DNA of 64,000 bases, from positions 186,001-250,000 of the forward strand of contig JAFEMH010003631.1 of NCBI GenBank assembly GCA_022495995.1. The letters are read 5' to 3'. The first letter of the stretch is position 1; each line of letters opens with the position of its first letter. Position numbers and translations under genes: made by a program. The DNA is from Adenophora triphylla var. japonica. Its lineage: Eukaryota > Streptophyta > Magnoliopsida > Asterales > Campanulaceae. Shown one piece after another: positions 31,796-42,874 of this stretch. The notes beneath the pieces were generated by a model. The model worked only from the letters and a program-made list of their open reading frames with translations, ran no database searches and had not been told where the DNA came from.

Positions 31796-32399
31796 AAGAA
31801 ATTAAAAAAATTAATAAAATTGTGAAATTATGTAATAAATTTTAGGTACTCATCTACTTTTTGGCGTTACATTAGGTATTCAACTACTTTTTAAATTGGC
31901 GTTGCATTAGGTACTCATCTACTTTTTGGCGTTGCATTAGGTGTTCATATAGTTTTAAAATTGGCATTGCATCAGGTATTTACCTGATGCAACGCCAAAG
32001 CTCTGGCGTTACATTAGCTTTCTATGTTGTTGCATTAGACCTAATGCAACGCAAGAGAATGCAACGACCATTTGGCGTTACATTAGGCCTAATGTAACGG
32101 TTTTTGGGCCCTAATGCAACGAAAATTGGCGTTGCATTAGGTCATAAATGTAGTAGTGGTGTGTGCGTGTAGATATGGGTTTTCTTCTTCTCTCTCTCGT
32201 CTCCGGCGTCGGCAACTGTCTCCTTCTCACCGCTCTCTACTCGTCTCTCCTGTCTCTCCATCTCTCTCTCTATGTTCTAGCGATGGATTCATCTCATTTT
32301 TTGAAGAATGGTGACGGTGGTTTGGTGGATGGATGGTGGTGGTGATGGATGGTTGTGGTGAATGGTGGTGGTGAATGGTGGTGTGTAAATGTTGACAAA

Positions 32400-32591
32400 T
32401 GAAAAACTAGTTTGAGAATAAAAAATGTTTAGAGATTGATTTAAGAATAAAAAAGTTTAAGGGACTGATCTGAGAATAAAAAAAGTTAAAGGGATTGATT
32501 TAAATATAAAAAAAGTTAAGTGACTGATTTGAGAATAAAAAACATTAAGGGACTGATTTGAGAAAAAAAAAGTTAAGGGATTGATTTGAGA

Positions 32592-32668
<77 letters not shown>
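32400..32668. repeat. Short A-rich repeats and (TA)n tract in CACTA-X
   Basis: Five to six copies of a TTAAGGGACTGATTTGAGAA-type unit, then (TA)n at about 32597-32667. It is the counterpart of 31560-31795. Confidence 0.85.
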
Positions 32669-32669
<1 letters not shown>

Positions 32670-33026
32670 AAAAAAGAAAATTAAAAAAATTAATAAAATT
32701 GTGAAATTATGTAATAAATTTTAGGTACTCATCTACTTTTTGGCGTTACATTAGGTATTCAACTAATTTTTAAATTGGCATTGCATTAGGTTGGCGTTGC
32801 ATTAGGTGTTCATATAGTTTTAAAATTGGCGTTGCATCAGGTATTTACCTGATGCAACGCCAAAGCTCTGGCGTTACATTAGCTTACTATGTCGTTGCAT
32901 TAGACCTAATGCAACGCAAGAGAATGCAACGACCATTTGGCGTTACATTAGGCCTAATCTAACGGTTTTTGGGCCCTAATGCAACGAAAATTGGCGTTAC
33001 ATTAGGTCAGAAATGTAGTAGTGCGA

Positions 33027-33690
33027 GGAGTGGATGTTGCAAAAGAGGGTGATTTCCTTTAGAACAATGACCTATCCCCACACGGCTTTGCAATGTACAA
33101 GTCACATTAAGGATGTATTGAGTGAGTATGTTATCACCAACAAAATTTTAACAATATCCTTTGATAATGCGAATTACAATACCCCCACCGCCACAATGTT
33201 GATCCAAGCTCTTAATTAATCCTCCCATAGATGGCGCTTTGTTTCATGTTAGGGGTGCATGCCACATTGTTAATCTATGTTTCCAAGATTTGATCAACTC
33301 ATTAAAGTCTGTAACCAATAGCATTAACACGGCCTCCCATGTTATCAAAAATTCCGGCCCAATGTTGAAAATTTATGCCGATTTATGCGCTTCATATAAC
33401 ATGAAATACAAAAAATCTCAAGTGGCCGAGGATAATGAGTGGAACTCAACCTATAAAATTTTGAAGAAAGCTGTCGAATATAGGGTGATCCTCACGGAAT
33501 ACTTTTCTAATCATCAAATGGACTATAAAATTAGTGAGTATGATTGGTCGATAGCTACCGAGCTTTTAGCTTTACTTAAACCTTGGTGGAGGGCAACCAA
33601 GATTTATTCGAAAAGTTATTATCCCACCTCCCATCATTTTGTGCCGTGAAATAAATGTCCTAAGTGAAGTTATTAGGCCATTAGGTAAAT
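33027..33690 (+). pseudogene. hAT transposase, part 2 (catalytic core)
   Basis: It continues part 1 with EWMLQKRVISFRTM, then LTISFDNANYN, a frameshift near 33220, and DGALFHVRGACHIVNLC...DLI (the RCxAHxLNL-type motif), EDNEWNSTYKILKKA (the RWNST motif) and LALLKPWWRATKIYS. It ends in a frameshift near 33640 and then at the CACTA insertion at 33694. RNase H-fold catalytic domain of the Ac/hAT family. Confidence 0.85.
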
Positions 33691-33714
33691 ATGCACTACT
33701 AGAAACTGTGTCTT

Positions 33715-34405
33715 TAGCGACTGAATTACCAGCGACGGAATAATTCCGTCGCTATATAGTGGCGGAAATTATGCTATAGCTACGGAATAAATTTGGCGTC
33801 GATATTACCGATGGAATTTAATTTCGCCGCTGGGTTCCGTCGCTAAAAACGAATATTCGTCGAATATTCGTTTCATTACCGCCATTAAATTGGCGCCTAG
33901 ATTACCGACGGAAATTTCTGTCGCTATTGCTTTCTCAGCGGCGGAATTAATCCGTCAGTGGTAATTAAATATTTTTTAATTTTTTTAATTTACTCAGCGA
34001 CAGAATGATTCTGTCGGTGATAAATTAATTTTTTTTTATTATTTTTTTAAATTTATCAGCGACGGAATTATTCCATCGGTGATTATAGCATTTAATTTGT
34101 AATTCTTTTTAATTAATCAGCGACGGAATTATTCCGTCGGTGATTATAACATTTAATTTTTAATTATTTTTAATTAATCAGCGACGAAATTATTTCGTCG
34201 GTGATTATAACATTTAATTTTTAATTATTTTTAATTAATCAGCGACGGAATTATCCGTCGTTGATTATAACATTTAATTTTTAATTATTTTTAATTAATC
34301 AGCGACGGAATTATTCCGTCGGTGATAATTTAATTTTTTTAAATATTTTTTTTATTTATCACCGACGGAATAATTCCGTCGGTGATAATTTAATTTAATT
34401 TATAA
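33715..34405. repeat. Subterminal array of CACTA-3
   Basis: About nine units of roughly 60-75 bp each contain a small palindrome of the GACGGAATTATTCCGTC type, followed by AT-rich spacer. Several units show compensating changes that keep the palindrome. Confidence 0.85.
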
Positions 34406-34599
34406 TTTTTTTAGAACTAATTAACAAAATAACTAACTGAAAACGTTAAAAAATTAACTGGAAATGTTAAAAAATTAACTGGAAATGCTAAAAAATTGAT
34501 TGGAATTTAAAAAAACTAACTGAAATTTTGAAAAACTAACTGAAAACGTTAAAAAACTAACTAAAATCCTAAAAAACGAATTGGAAACGTTAAAAAACT

Positions 34600-34800
34600 G
34601 ACTAAAATTTCAAACGGTTATAACCGGTTAAATAACCGACGGTTAGTCGGTTTGAAAAGTCTGTAACCTTAACCGAACCGGTTAACCGCCGGTTTCGGTT
34701 AATCCTTTTACGGTTAATCCGGTTAACGGGTTTGACCCGTTAGTTGACCGGTTAAAAACTGCCGGTTAGCCGGTTTCGATTAGATTTTGGACACGTCTAA
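34600..34800. repeat. Cluster of AACCGGTTAACC-type motifs
   Basis: Repeated ACCGGTTAA and CGGTTAACC motifs within 200 bp, as found in the subterminal parts of some hAT elements. It may be the remnant of another transposon end inside CACTA-3. No termini were defined. Confidence 0.4.
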
Positions 34801-34807
34801 GTTATAA

Positions 34808-35085
34808 GTATATGGGATTTGAGATTTAGGGTTTAGGGTTTATAAGGGGTTAAGGTTAGAGTTTAGGGTTTAGGGGTATAAAGTATATGATTTAGGGTTA
34901 GGGGTTGGGGTATAAGTATATGATATTTGAAATTTAGGATTTAGGGTTTAGTGGTTAGAGTTTAGGGTTTAGGGGTATAAGTATATGATTTAGGGTTTAG
35001 GGGTTGGGGTATAAGTATATGAGATTTGAGATTTAGGGTTTAGGGTTTAGGGTTTAGGCTTAGGGTTAGAGTTTAGGGTTTAGAT
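34808..35085. repeat. Degenerate TTTAGGG (telomere-like) repeats
   Basis: Many TTTAGGG units are interspersed with GGGGTATAAGTATATGA-type units. This is an interstitial telomere-like tract inside CACTA-3. Confidence 0.8.
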
Positions 35086-35515
35086 AGTAATAGTAATAGT
35101 GGTGGTTGTAGTGGTGGTGGTAGTGGTGGTAGTAGTAATAGTAGTGGTGGTAGTAGCGATAGTAGTGGTAGTAGTGGTGGTGGTAGTGATAGTGGTGGTA
35201 GTAGTAGTGGTAGTGATAGTAGTGGTGGTAGTGGTAGTAGTGATGGTAGTAGTAGTGGTGATAGTGGTGGTGGTGGTGGTGGTGGTGGTGGTAGTGGTGG
35301 TAGTGGTAGTATAGTGATGATAGTAGTGATAGTGGTGGTAGTGGTGGTGGTTGTGCATGATGGTGGTGGTAGTAGTGGTGGTAGTAGTAATAGTTGTGGT
35401 AGTATAGTAGTAGTGGTGGTGGTATAGTAATGGTGGTAGTGGTAGTGATAGTAGTGGTGGTGTGGTGGTGGTGGTAGTGGTGGTAGTAATGGTTGTACGT
35501 GGTGGTAGTAGCGGC
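35086..35515. repeat. Imperfect (GGT/AGT)n trinucleotide tract
   Basis: About 430 bp of GGT/AGT/AGTAGTGGT repeats. Long Val-only or Thr-only frames over it are artefacts. Confidence 0.9.
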
Positions 35516-35879
35516 GGAATAATTATGCCGGTGTTAATTTGATTTTTTAAAATTTGTTTAGCTCTATTTTTATTTCATTTTAATTTATGATTTATTTATT
35601 TTTCAAAAATAATATTTATTGACTTATATTTTTTTAGAGTAATTTGTTATATTTTATTTAAAATAATTTTCATGTTTTATATATAAATAAAAATAATGAT
35701 ATTTATTAAATTAGAATTAATTAACATCTACCGCCGGAATAATTCCGTCACTGATATTAATTCTACCGACGAAATTAAATTCCGCCGCTGAAATTAATAT
35801 CTACCGGCGGAATTGTTCCGTCGTTGATGTTAAATATAAATAAAAATTATCCCTCCCCCAAAATCGTTTATGCTCTAAA

Positions 35880-36105
35880 TTTACTCTCTCTCCTAAACAG
35901 CGATCTCTCATCTCTCTCTCTCTCTTCCCTCACGGTCACACCGCCGCCGTCCACCCTCTCCACGCCGCCACGAAGCTTCGCCTCCATCCTCTCCACCATC
36001 TCCGTCTCGAGCTGCTGTCGCCGTCCTCACTCGCACACCGGTCCTCGCACAGTTAATCGCCGATCTTCGTACTTTCTAACCAACGCACCATCAAATCAGG
36101 TATTT
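35880..36105 (+). other. Gene-leader-like segment in CACTA-3
   Basis: CTCTCTC-rich then CCGCCG-rich sequence, with a possible splice donor in ATCAG|GTATTTCAG near 36098. It resembles a plant 5' untranslated exon. No sustained ORF follows. It could be a captured host promoter/leader. Confidence 0.35.
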
Positions 36106-37560
36106 CAGTCGTTGATTAATCTGAGCTATACATGAATCGTTATGAAAATATGCTAAATTTTCTGTTCTTAATTTGTTCACTCCCCGTTAAGGATGCTAGT
36201 TGGGTAGCATTTACACATGTGTGGTAGTCCTTCCTAAGCTTGACACTTGAATCGGTCTGATGGATTCTCTTCTTTGAATCGTTGGTGTTCCCCCTTAATA
36301 TTTGGTTATTTGGAAAAGATTTCTTGTGGTATATTTGGTGTTGTTTTGGCATAGAAACACTATGTTTTGGCATATTTGGTGTTGTTTTGGTGAAAAGGTT
36401 TGTGTGTGCAATAGGTGTTAAATAAAAACAGTAACGCTTTGTATGAGAAGGATAATAGTGTATTTTGGGGTGGGCTAATTGTCATTGTGTGCAAGAGGTA
36501 TTTGTTACATGATGGATTTTGCTGCTACTCCCCCTATTTTACTTGTTAATAAGGATACATAAGTTGATATTATGCTTACATGCAGTGACAACCTAGGTCT
36601 TATTTGTTTATGTGTGCTACTTGTATTTTAAATTATGCATGCTTTTGATTTGGTGAAGTAGCTTTTCTGAAAGAATTGGAAGCTGAAATTAACTACTTGT
36701 ATTGTAGGGAAATTTATTATTTTCAGTGTTATAGGTTGAGAATGAAAACATATCCATTTTACATGTAATTGCAAGTTTTAGTATGCTAAATGGAATGCAC
36801 TACTATAATTAGTCGCTGGATTTTATTGTTATGAGAATTTCATTAGTGTTTGGCATACATGTCTCACCTTACATTGGTTATCATATTTACAGTTTGTCAC
36901 AAAGAGGAAGAGCAAGTTAGTTCTAGTTGTATTAGATGGATTATGTAAAGTCAAAGGGGGAGGGGGTGAATGTCTCAATAATGTAACAGATTCAACCGCA
37001 CACTACCTCACTGGTTCTAGATCCCATTTTGGGGCGATTGACAGCATCGCGGACGGTGATGTATGTCGCCTACGTTTGAGCGCCTGATATCAATCCTGGC
37101 ACCCTAGATGCACCTTAGGTTGGATCTATGTTTGATCAAGCAGACAACTGTTTACTCTTAATTTGTATTAGATGGCTTGTGTAAAGTGAAAGGAGGAGGG
37201 GGTGAATGTCTAAAATTAGGAAGACTTGGATGGAAGTATTGTTAAGGAATTAGACTCCTAATCATTATCTAAAATTAGGAAGAAAACTCTTAGTGGCACT
37301 GCTTATAGGGTATTGTGGTTGGTGGTTAACATCTTAAAATATAAAAAAGATGAGAGCCTTTCTCATCCACAGCTATCAAAATCCGTCCATCTTTGACCAA
37401 GAAAGACAAAGCAAACAAGTTCTCGACTGTTTGAGCAAAGTATTTTCTGTTTAATAAGGGTTTTCCAGTTTCACTGTCCTCTTCTCTCTAAGGATCTCAA
37501 ACATTACAGCCATGTTTGTGACAATGTCTGTTTTCTCTTCATCCGCCGCTAAAACACCTT
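36106..37560. other. Right interior of CACTA-3, no recognised gene
   Basis: Moderately AT-rich. Two copies of a TGTAAAGTxAAAGGxGGAGG block (about 36943-36970 and 37175-37206) are visible, possibly marking an internal duplication. No long ORF is present. Confidence 0.35.
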
Positions 37561-37575
37561 TTTCTGGTAGTGATG

Positions 37576-37579
37576 TATG

Positions 37580-37642
<63 letters not shown>

Positions 37643-38225
37643 GCCTCCCATCTTTTGTGCCTTGAAATAAATGTCCTAAGTGAAGTTATTAGGCAATTTA
37701 GATCACATGCCATGTTTGGAGGTGCCATTATGAAAATGGAAACTAAATTCACAAAATATTATGAACATTTTCCTGTAGTTTCTCAATTAGTGACCATAAT
37801 GGATCCTATGATTAAGTTATCCTCATTATGTGCCTTGTTTGATGAATTTTATAAGAACACGAGGCCCGAGCTTAACGCGGATGGTGTAAACACTTTGTCG
37901 AAGAGCAAAGTGAGGAAAATTCACACAATCTTATATCGTTTGTTCGACCATTATTGTAGAACACTAAAGGGACCAAACACAACATGCGAAAGAAAAGGGA
38001 GTGAAGCAACAAAAATGTATAAAAAGGATGGGGTTTCATGACAAAAGGAAAAACTTCATCCTCATCTATTAGTAGTTCTTAAAGTGGTGTAGATGAATTA
38101 CACCAATACCATGAAAGCCCATATTACCCATTAGATGGTGAAGTTTTGAAAATTTGAATGTCCTATAATGGTGGAAATTGCATGCTAATATTTATCATAT
38201 TCTTTGGTGATGGCACGTGATCTAC
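37576..38225 (+). pseudogene. hAT transposase, part 3, preceded by a (TA)n tract
   Basis: After the CACTA-3 duplication comes (TA)n to about 37640. The coding sequence follows: SHLLCLEINVLSEVIRQFRS, HAMFGGAIMKMETKFTKYY, MDPMIKLSSLCALFDEFY, matching the DUF4413-type part of hAT transposases. About 48 bp at its start repeat the end of part 2 (33633-33681). The frame breaks near 38041, and a WWKLHANIYHIL-like segment leads to MARDL at the next insertion. Confidence 0.8.
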
Positions 38226-39945
38226 TGTTGGGTTTTGGGGTTACAAACGCAGCGGAAATATTTATAAAACAACACAAAACCCTAAGCCCTTGAATCTGTC
38301 TAGCATGAAGAGATGAAAAACATGAAATAGAATTACATACCTTTAATGCGATTAAGTTTGTCAAAACAGATCTCAAAATTCAATTTTAGAATTTTGATGT
38401 CGAATCTTCTATCTTCCTTGTTCAACCTTGGTGATGAATCAATCAATGGAGATCTTCAAGCCTTAGGAGATAAAGCAACCTCCCTCTAAAGGTGATCCAC
38501 ACGCGAACGAACCAAGAACAATTCTTGTTGAATTGCTAGATGATCCTTCCGATTATTGAAACTCTTTTCAATTATCAATGGCAAAAACAATGAAATTGAT
38601 TTTGGGGCTTTTGACGTTTTGATTCTTAATCAATATCAAAAACTTAAAGTTTCATAAACCCTAGGCTTAGATGTGTTTATGGATGCACAAAAGATTGTAT
38701 TTATATCATATATAAATCCCTAATCATATTAGGGTAGGAATCCTTGTCAAACAGAAACCAAATCGCCAAAGGAAACGCGGACTGACCAAAATTTGCTCAG
38801 GGCACGACTCGTGCCATGAGTTGTTCCAGGCAACCACGAGTGACCCAAGCCAAAATCCAGTCATGTCACGACTCGTGACTATTTTTGCACTCGTGCTGAT
38901 TATAGGAACGACTCGTGCCCAAGAGCATGAGTCGTGCCCAACCCCACAATGTCAAATAGTCAACGAGTCAATCCTTCAGGCCCAAAACGCAGTCGTACTG
39001 CCTTGTCACCAGTCGTGAACTTAGGCACGAGTCGTGACCCAGGGCATGAGTCGTGCTCCTGGTCATGAGTCGTGCCAGAACCCAAAATCTCCAATTTTCA
39101 GCCAATGATCAAATTCGTTCTTTGTGTGTGACCCAATAGGAATTATATTATGTTGGTAGTGAGTCGAAACATCGACCTCACAAGACATAAGTAGTTTCTA
39201 GCAAACCATTATATCTACTCAATTAATATAACATCAAAGATTGATTTCTCGATAGATCAAATGTCACAATCCCTTTGTCCACGATGTCCAATTGAACATG
39301 AGTCATGGTCTATGTCAACGCATATTGTTCAATGCTTTCTCGATTTCGAATATGTTGATAATCCAAGTGCATTTGATCTCTATCAAATCACTTGAGTGTG
39401 GCCACACATTTCACCAACATCATTCATTGAGGGGCCCAAGCAAACATCTCTCTCAACGAGAGGGATAAATCTCATCTTGACTTATCATTCTTCCCTACAA
39501 GAATTCAATCATGCCAACATATCCCTTATTGCTATCCGATTAAAGATAGTGTTAGACTATATCAAACACGATGTTCATCATGTGGAAGACGATGATAATC
39601 TCAGGTTCAAAGGATTCAATGACACGACTATCTTGAGATTTAATCATGACATATATGACTATAAACCATGTCATAAATCTCATCGGTAGGTCATGTCCAA
39701 TACTTGTTCTCTAGCAAGTATCCATAAGTGTAATGTGCATCACATGCATATAATCATCTCCATGATTATCCACTATCAACGTATACTAGTTATTCACAAT
39801 AACTAGGGACGCAGTTCAATATAATAAACATGTAAACATATAATGAACCAAATAAACTTTCTCTATAATAAATGATAAAGACGATTACATAGCGGTTTAG
39901 ATTATAAGTCAAACATAACTAAACGCCTAGGGCATTACACCAACA
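38226..39945. mobile_element. Solo-LTR-like insertion (TGTTGG...CCAACA) in the hAT transposase
   Basis: The ends are the inverted repeat TGTTGGGT...ACACCAACA. The flanks carry CTAC (38222-38225, 39946-39949), or CTACT if one base is shared. Removing the insert with one duplication restores the hAT frame as RDLLTPAMSTVASEA. There is no coding domain. The middle holds about eight CGACTCGTG/ACGAGTCGTG motifs (38803-39075). The size, TG...CA ends and lack of genes fit a solo LTR, probably Copia-type. A small non-autonomous LTR element is the alternative. Confidence 0.7.
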
Positions 39946-39949
39946 CTAC

Positions 39950-40095
39950 TTACCCCCGCGATGTCCACGGTAGCATCGGAGGCTGCTTTTAGTGTTGTAG
40001 GAAGAGTCGTGACGTCAAAGCGAAACCAACTCAAACCCGTTCTTATCGAGAGATTGATTTGTCTTGCGGACTGGGATGACGCGGGGTTGAGATAA
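39950..40095 (+). pseudogene. hAT transposase, part 4 (C-terminal dimerisation domain)
   Basis: It reads STVASEAAFSVVGRVVTSKR, NQLKPVLIERLICLADWDDA and ends GLR-stop (TAA 40093-40095). This is the highly conserved hAT family dimerisation motif, intact. The true C-terminus of the transposase is therefore in the window. Confidence 0.92.
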
Positions 40096-40545
40096 CAAGG
40101 CAAATTCCGGGATCTTAAATACGATTATTATGATAGCCTCGAAAAAGACAATCTTAACGAGAAATTTTTGCGAGAAGGATACTTGAAAAAGAAGAAAATT
40201 TCAACAAATTAAAAGACTTTGAAACAATAACAATATTGAAGATCTAAAGCTTTTTGAAGACTTTGAATATTTGAAGATAATAATTAGTTTGAAAATTTGA
40301 ATACTCATTTGTTTTCAAAACTTTGTTAAATTTGAAGACTATGTTAAATTTGAATATTTTGTTAAATTTTTAAATCATGTCATTAGAAAATTTGAAGACT
40401 TTTTATTTTAAAACTATATAATTTTAAATTGTATAATTTGAAGACAATGAACCAAAAAAATTATAAAATAAATATTACTATAGTTACTATTATTAAATTA
40501 ATTACATTATTACCTCATTTAATATATTTTTAAAGAAGAAATATA

Positions 40546-40827
40546 CTCCCTCCGTCCCATGTGAATGTAAACCATTTTCTTGGGCACAATAACTAAGAAA
40601 TATTATTAAGATAATGAAAATGTGTGGTAGAAAATGAAGAGAGAGAATGAGTGGAGTTAATAGTAAGTTGGTTGAATAAATTGTATGGTGGAAAATGAAG
40701 AGAGAAAATGAGTGGGTTGGGTAGGGTGAATATAAAATAATAAATTTATTTTCATTTTGGGCAGTTTGCATTTACGTGAAACGGACTAAAATAGAAATAA
40801 GTTTGCATTCACGTGGAACGGAGGGAG
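40546..40827. mobile_element. Stowaway MITE (Tc1/mariner type)
   Basis: 282 bp, from CTCCCTCCGTCCCATGTGAA to the inverted TTCACGTGGAACGGAGGGAG, flanked by TA on both sides (40544-40545, 40828-40829). The termini and TA duplication are diagnostic of Stowaway elements. No coding capacity. Confidence 0.95.
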
Positions 40828-40836
40828 TATATTATT

Positions 40837-40936
40837 TATCAACAAATAAAAATTATTTAAACAAAATATTTTCTAAAAGGTATAATTTATACCTTTTAGA
40901 AAAAAATTTAGTTTAAATCATTTTTATTTGTTGATA
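40837..40936. repeat. 100-bp AT-rich palindrome next to the Stowaway MITE
   Basis: Arms TATCAACAAATAAAAAT... and ...ATTTTTATTTGTTGATA pair over nearly 50 bp around the centre GGTATAATTTATACC. There is no loop to speak of. It may be a small foldback MITE. Confidence 0.85.
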
Positions 40937-41236
40937 CTGTATAAACTATTGTTTTGTTATATCTATAAAATAACTAATTTTTTTATGTCTAAGTGATTTT
41001 ATATTTTTTTTAAATAGCTTATTAAATACTATTTTTTTTCCAAGCTTTTTCTGATTTTTTTTTAAAAAAACTGAAAACCCGTTTAAGCCCGTGAATCTTT
41101 AGATCCCGCCAAACGGGCGAGATTAAAGGGATAGTTTGGGATGGGTCAAGCCAGGTTTAGACCCGTTTAATGAGACGGACAAACGGGATTAAATCCGTTT
41201 CCGCCGCGAATTTTGCCCAACAGGCCTATCGAGCCG

Positions 41237-41811
41237 TGCAACAGGTTTGGCATCTCCAATCCCTTGATACTATTAATGGCACGTTCATTTTTGAGGTCGG
41301 TTGCTTTGCTTTGTGTGGACCTGCCAATTTTGCCTACTCTTGGTGGAGTCTACCTAGATATTTATTACTTTTGTCCATATCCTTAACTCTTTACTCCCTT
41401 CATACCATATTAACATACACTATTTTAATTGATACAAAAATTAAAAAGAAAAGTGTAAAAGATGTGTTGTGAATATAAATGTGCTGGGTAGGAAGGAGAA
41501 AATGGGATAGGTACTAGTAAATGTAAATGGATAATGGTACTTGGATAATTATTATGAGCATAATAAGTGAACCCCATTTTCATTTTAGAATTTTGTTGAT
41601 TACTATAAAACGATCAAAATGAATATTTTGGAAATTGGTAATTTTGGCTACAAATATTCAATGAGTTAATATAGGAAGAAGGGAATATTTGTAAAAAATA
41701 TTTTGTATCCTAACTTTTGTTATATTGGACTTGGATTCTTGGTACCTATTTTGATACGTTCAAAATAGGATACTATCAAGTTCTCGTTGAATAAAGTTGG
41801 TCTATTACAAT
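41237..41811. other. No recognised feature
   Basis: AT-rich. A stretch near 41390-41480 (CTTTACTCCCTTCATACC...) vaguely recalls a degraded Stowaway end but has no partner. The last part, with 42870-43201, may be a Copia-like LTR split by the next element. Confidence 0.3.
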
Positions 41812-41816
41812 CCTAG

Positions 41817-42869
41817 GCCTCCGTTGTTTCGCGTAAAATGACTTACGGAAAATGATTTTCTGTAAAATATTTTTTGGAAAATGAAAATATTTTCCGGAAA
41901 ATGAGATAAACATGTTTTCGACTGTTTGATAAGGAAAATGTTTTCCGAAAAATATTTTCAGGTGTTTAGTGAAAATATATTTCGATAAAAACACAATTTG
42001 AAATAAGTTGAATGAGATAAGATGGGATAGGGAGATGGAGGTGGGGTGGTAGGGTAGGAGGTGGAATTAGTAGCGGTGAAGTGGGTGGGTGTGGGGTAGG
42101 GTAGGTTGGTGGGAAAAATAAAAAGAGTAAGATGTTGGTAGGCTATAAATGAAATGTCTATTGTTCTCCTGCAGAGAGTGGTCCTTTTTCCCAAACTAGT
42201 GGTCGAGATTTAGGTGAACGGTCCCACAAATTGACCAATTAACCTTGACAGTAGAGCTTGGAAAGAAGATGTGATTATTAACCTTGATTGCAGAAGTTGG
42301 AACAGGGATGCGGCTATGTCAACTCATTCGTCTCTTATCAGATGAAATAATGGTTGTTGTCGACTTCAGATTTGGAACATGTGTGTGGGGGGACTAGTTA
42401 AAGTGATAGTGAAAGGGAGATAAATGTGGGTGGTGGTGATGAGTGGAGTGAGGTGTTTTTAAAAATAAATTTAAAATGATTAATTTTTTTTTGACTCGAC
42501 AGGGGGTTGAGTGGGTGGGGGGTGGTGAGTGGGGCGGGGGGTGGGGCGGGGGTGATGGTGGTGAGGGGGGGGTGAGGGAGAATTGCAAAATCTAATTTTA
42601 ATATAAATTATTTTTTTATTAGGAGATGAGGTAGGGGTGGTTGATGTATGATGGGTAACGTGTGAGTGTATGAAAAGTTAGGTGTCTGTAGTAGTGTTAT
42701 CATTTTCCGAAAAATGTTTTAATTATGAAAAATACATAAGTCTTTTTACTTAGAAAAGTGGGAAAAATATTTTTCGAAAAACATTTTCTCCATTTTTCGG
42801 TGCTTATCAAACAACGAAAAATGAGAAAAACGTTTTTTCATAAAATATTTTTCCCCAAACAAACGGATC
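41817..42869. mobile_element. 1.05-kb terminal-inverted-repeat element, non-autonomous
   Basis: The left end GCCTCCGTTGTTTCGCG matches the inverted right end (GATCCGTTTGTTTGGGG), and similarity continues for about 100 bp through GGAAAATGTTTTCCG-type sequence. The flanks carry CCTAG (41812-41816, 42870-42874). The interior is strand-asymmetric, G-rich on the plus strand (42020-42110, 42420-42570). No transposase, and the superfamily is unclear. Confidence 0.65.
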
Positions 42870-42874
42870 CCTAG

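Larger units (their letters stand above)
29212..32158. mobile_element. CACTA-X': second copy of the same family nested in CACTA-X
   Basis: It starts CACTACTACATTTCTGACC and ends with the inverted TGTAGTAGTG. The 3-bp target duplication is GTG (29209-29211, 32159-32161). The internal order mirrors the host copy: subterminal repeats, telomere-like array (29541-30090), AT-rich DNA, foldback (30805-30990), CT-rich leader-like segment, (TA)n tract, inverted subterminal repeats. Length is 2.9 kb and no transposase is present. Confidence 0.88.
25675..33023. mobile_element. CACTA-X: CACTA-type element inserted in the hAT transposase
   Basis: It starts CACTACTACATTTCTGACC and ends with the inverted GGTCAGAAATGTAGTAGTG. 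The flanks are the 3-bp duplication CGA (25672-25674, 33024-33026). Subterminal regions consist of TAATGTAACG and TAATGCAACG motifs in direct order on the left and inverted on the right. There is no transposase, so it is non-autonomous. The interior holds a telomere-like heptamer array, a long foldback, a leader-like CT-rich segment, a second copy of the same family (29212-32158) and (TA)n tracts. Length is 7.35 kb including the nested copy. Confidence 0.88.
33694..37572. mobile_element. CACTA-3: non-autonomous CACTA element inserted in the hAT transposase
   Basis: It starts CACTACTAGAAACTGTGTC and ends with TTTTTCTGGTAGTG, the inverted counterpart (CACTACCAGAAAAA). The 3-bp target duplication is ATG (33691-33693, 37573-37575). 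The left side holds a subterminal array of palindromic AGCGACGGAATTATTCCGTC units (33715-34400), with a few inverted ones at about 35720-35825 and at the right end. There is no transposase. The interior includes telomere-like and trinucleotide repeats and a gene-leader-like segment. Confidence 0.85.
40096..41236. other. 3' region of the hAT element
   Basis: AT-rich non-coding sequence holding a Stowaway MITE and a foldback. A cluster of AAACGGG/CCCGTTTAA motifs at about 41080-41200 is typical of hAT subterminal regions, so the hAT right end is probably near 41200-41240. I could not define the exact terminal repeat or 8-bp duplication. Confidence 0.45.

Noticed and set aside
35080..35358. Poly-Thr / poly-Val ORFs on both strands
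   Set aside because: Artefacts of the (GGT/AGT)n trinucleotide tract.
41170..41472. 100-codon ORF with hydrophobic stretch
   Set aside because: It starts in the probable hAT terminal region and continues in AT-rich DNA; no homologous motif and poor coding bias.
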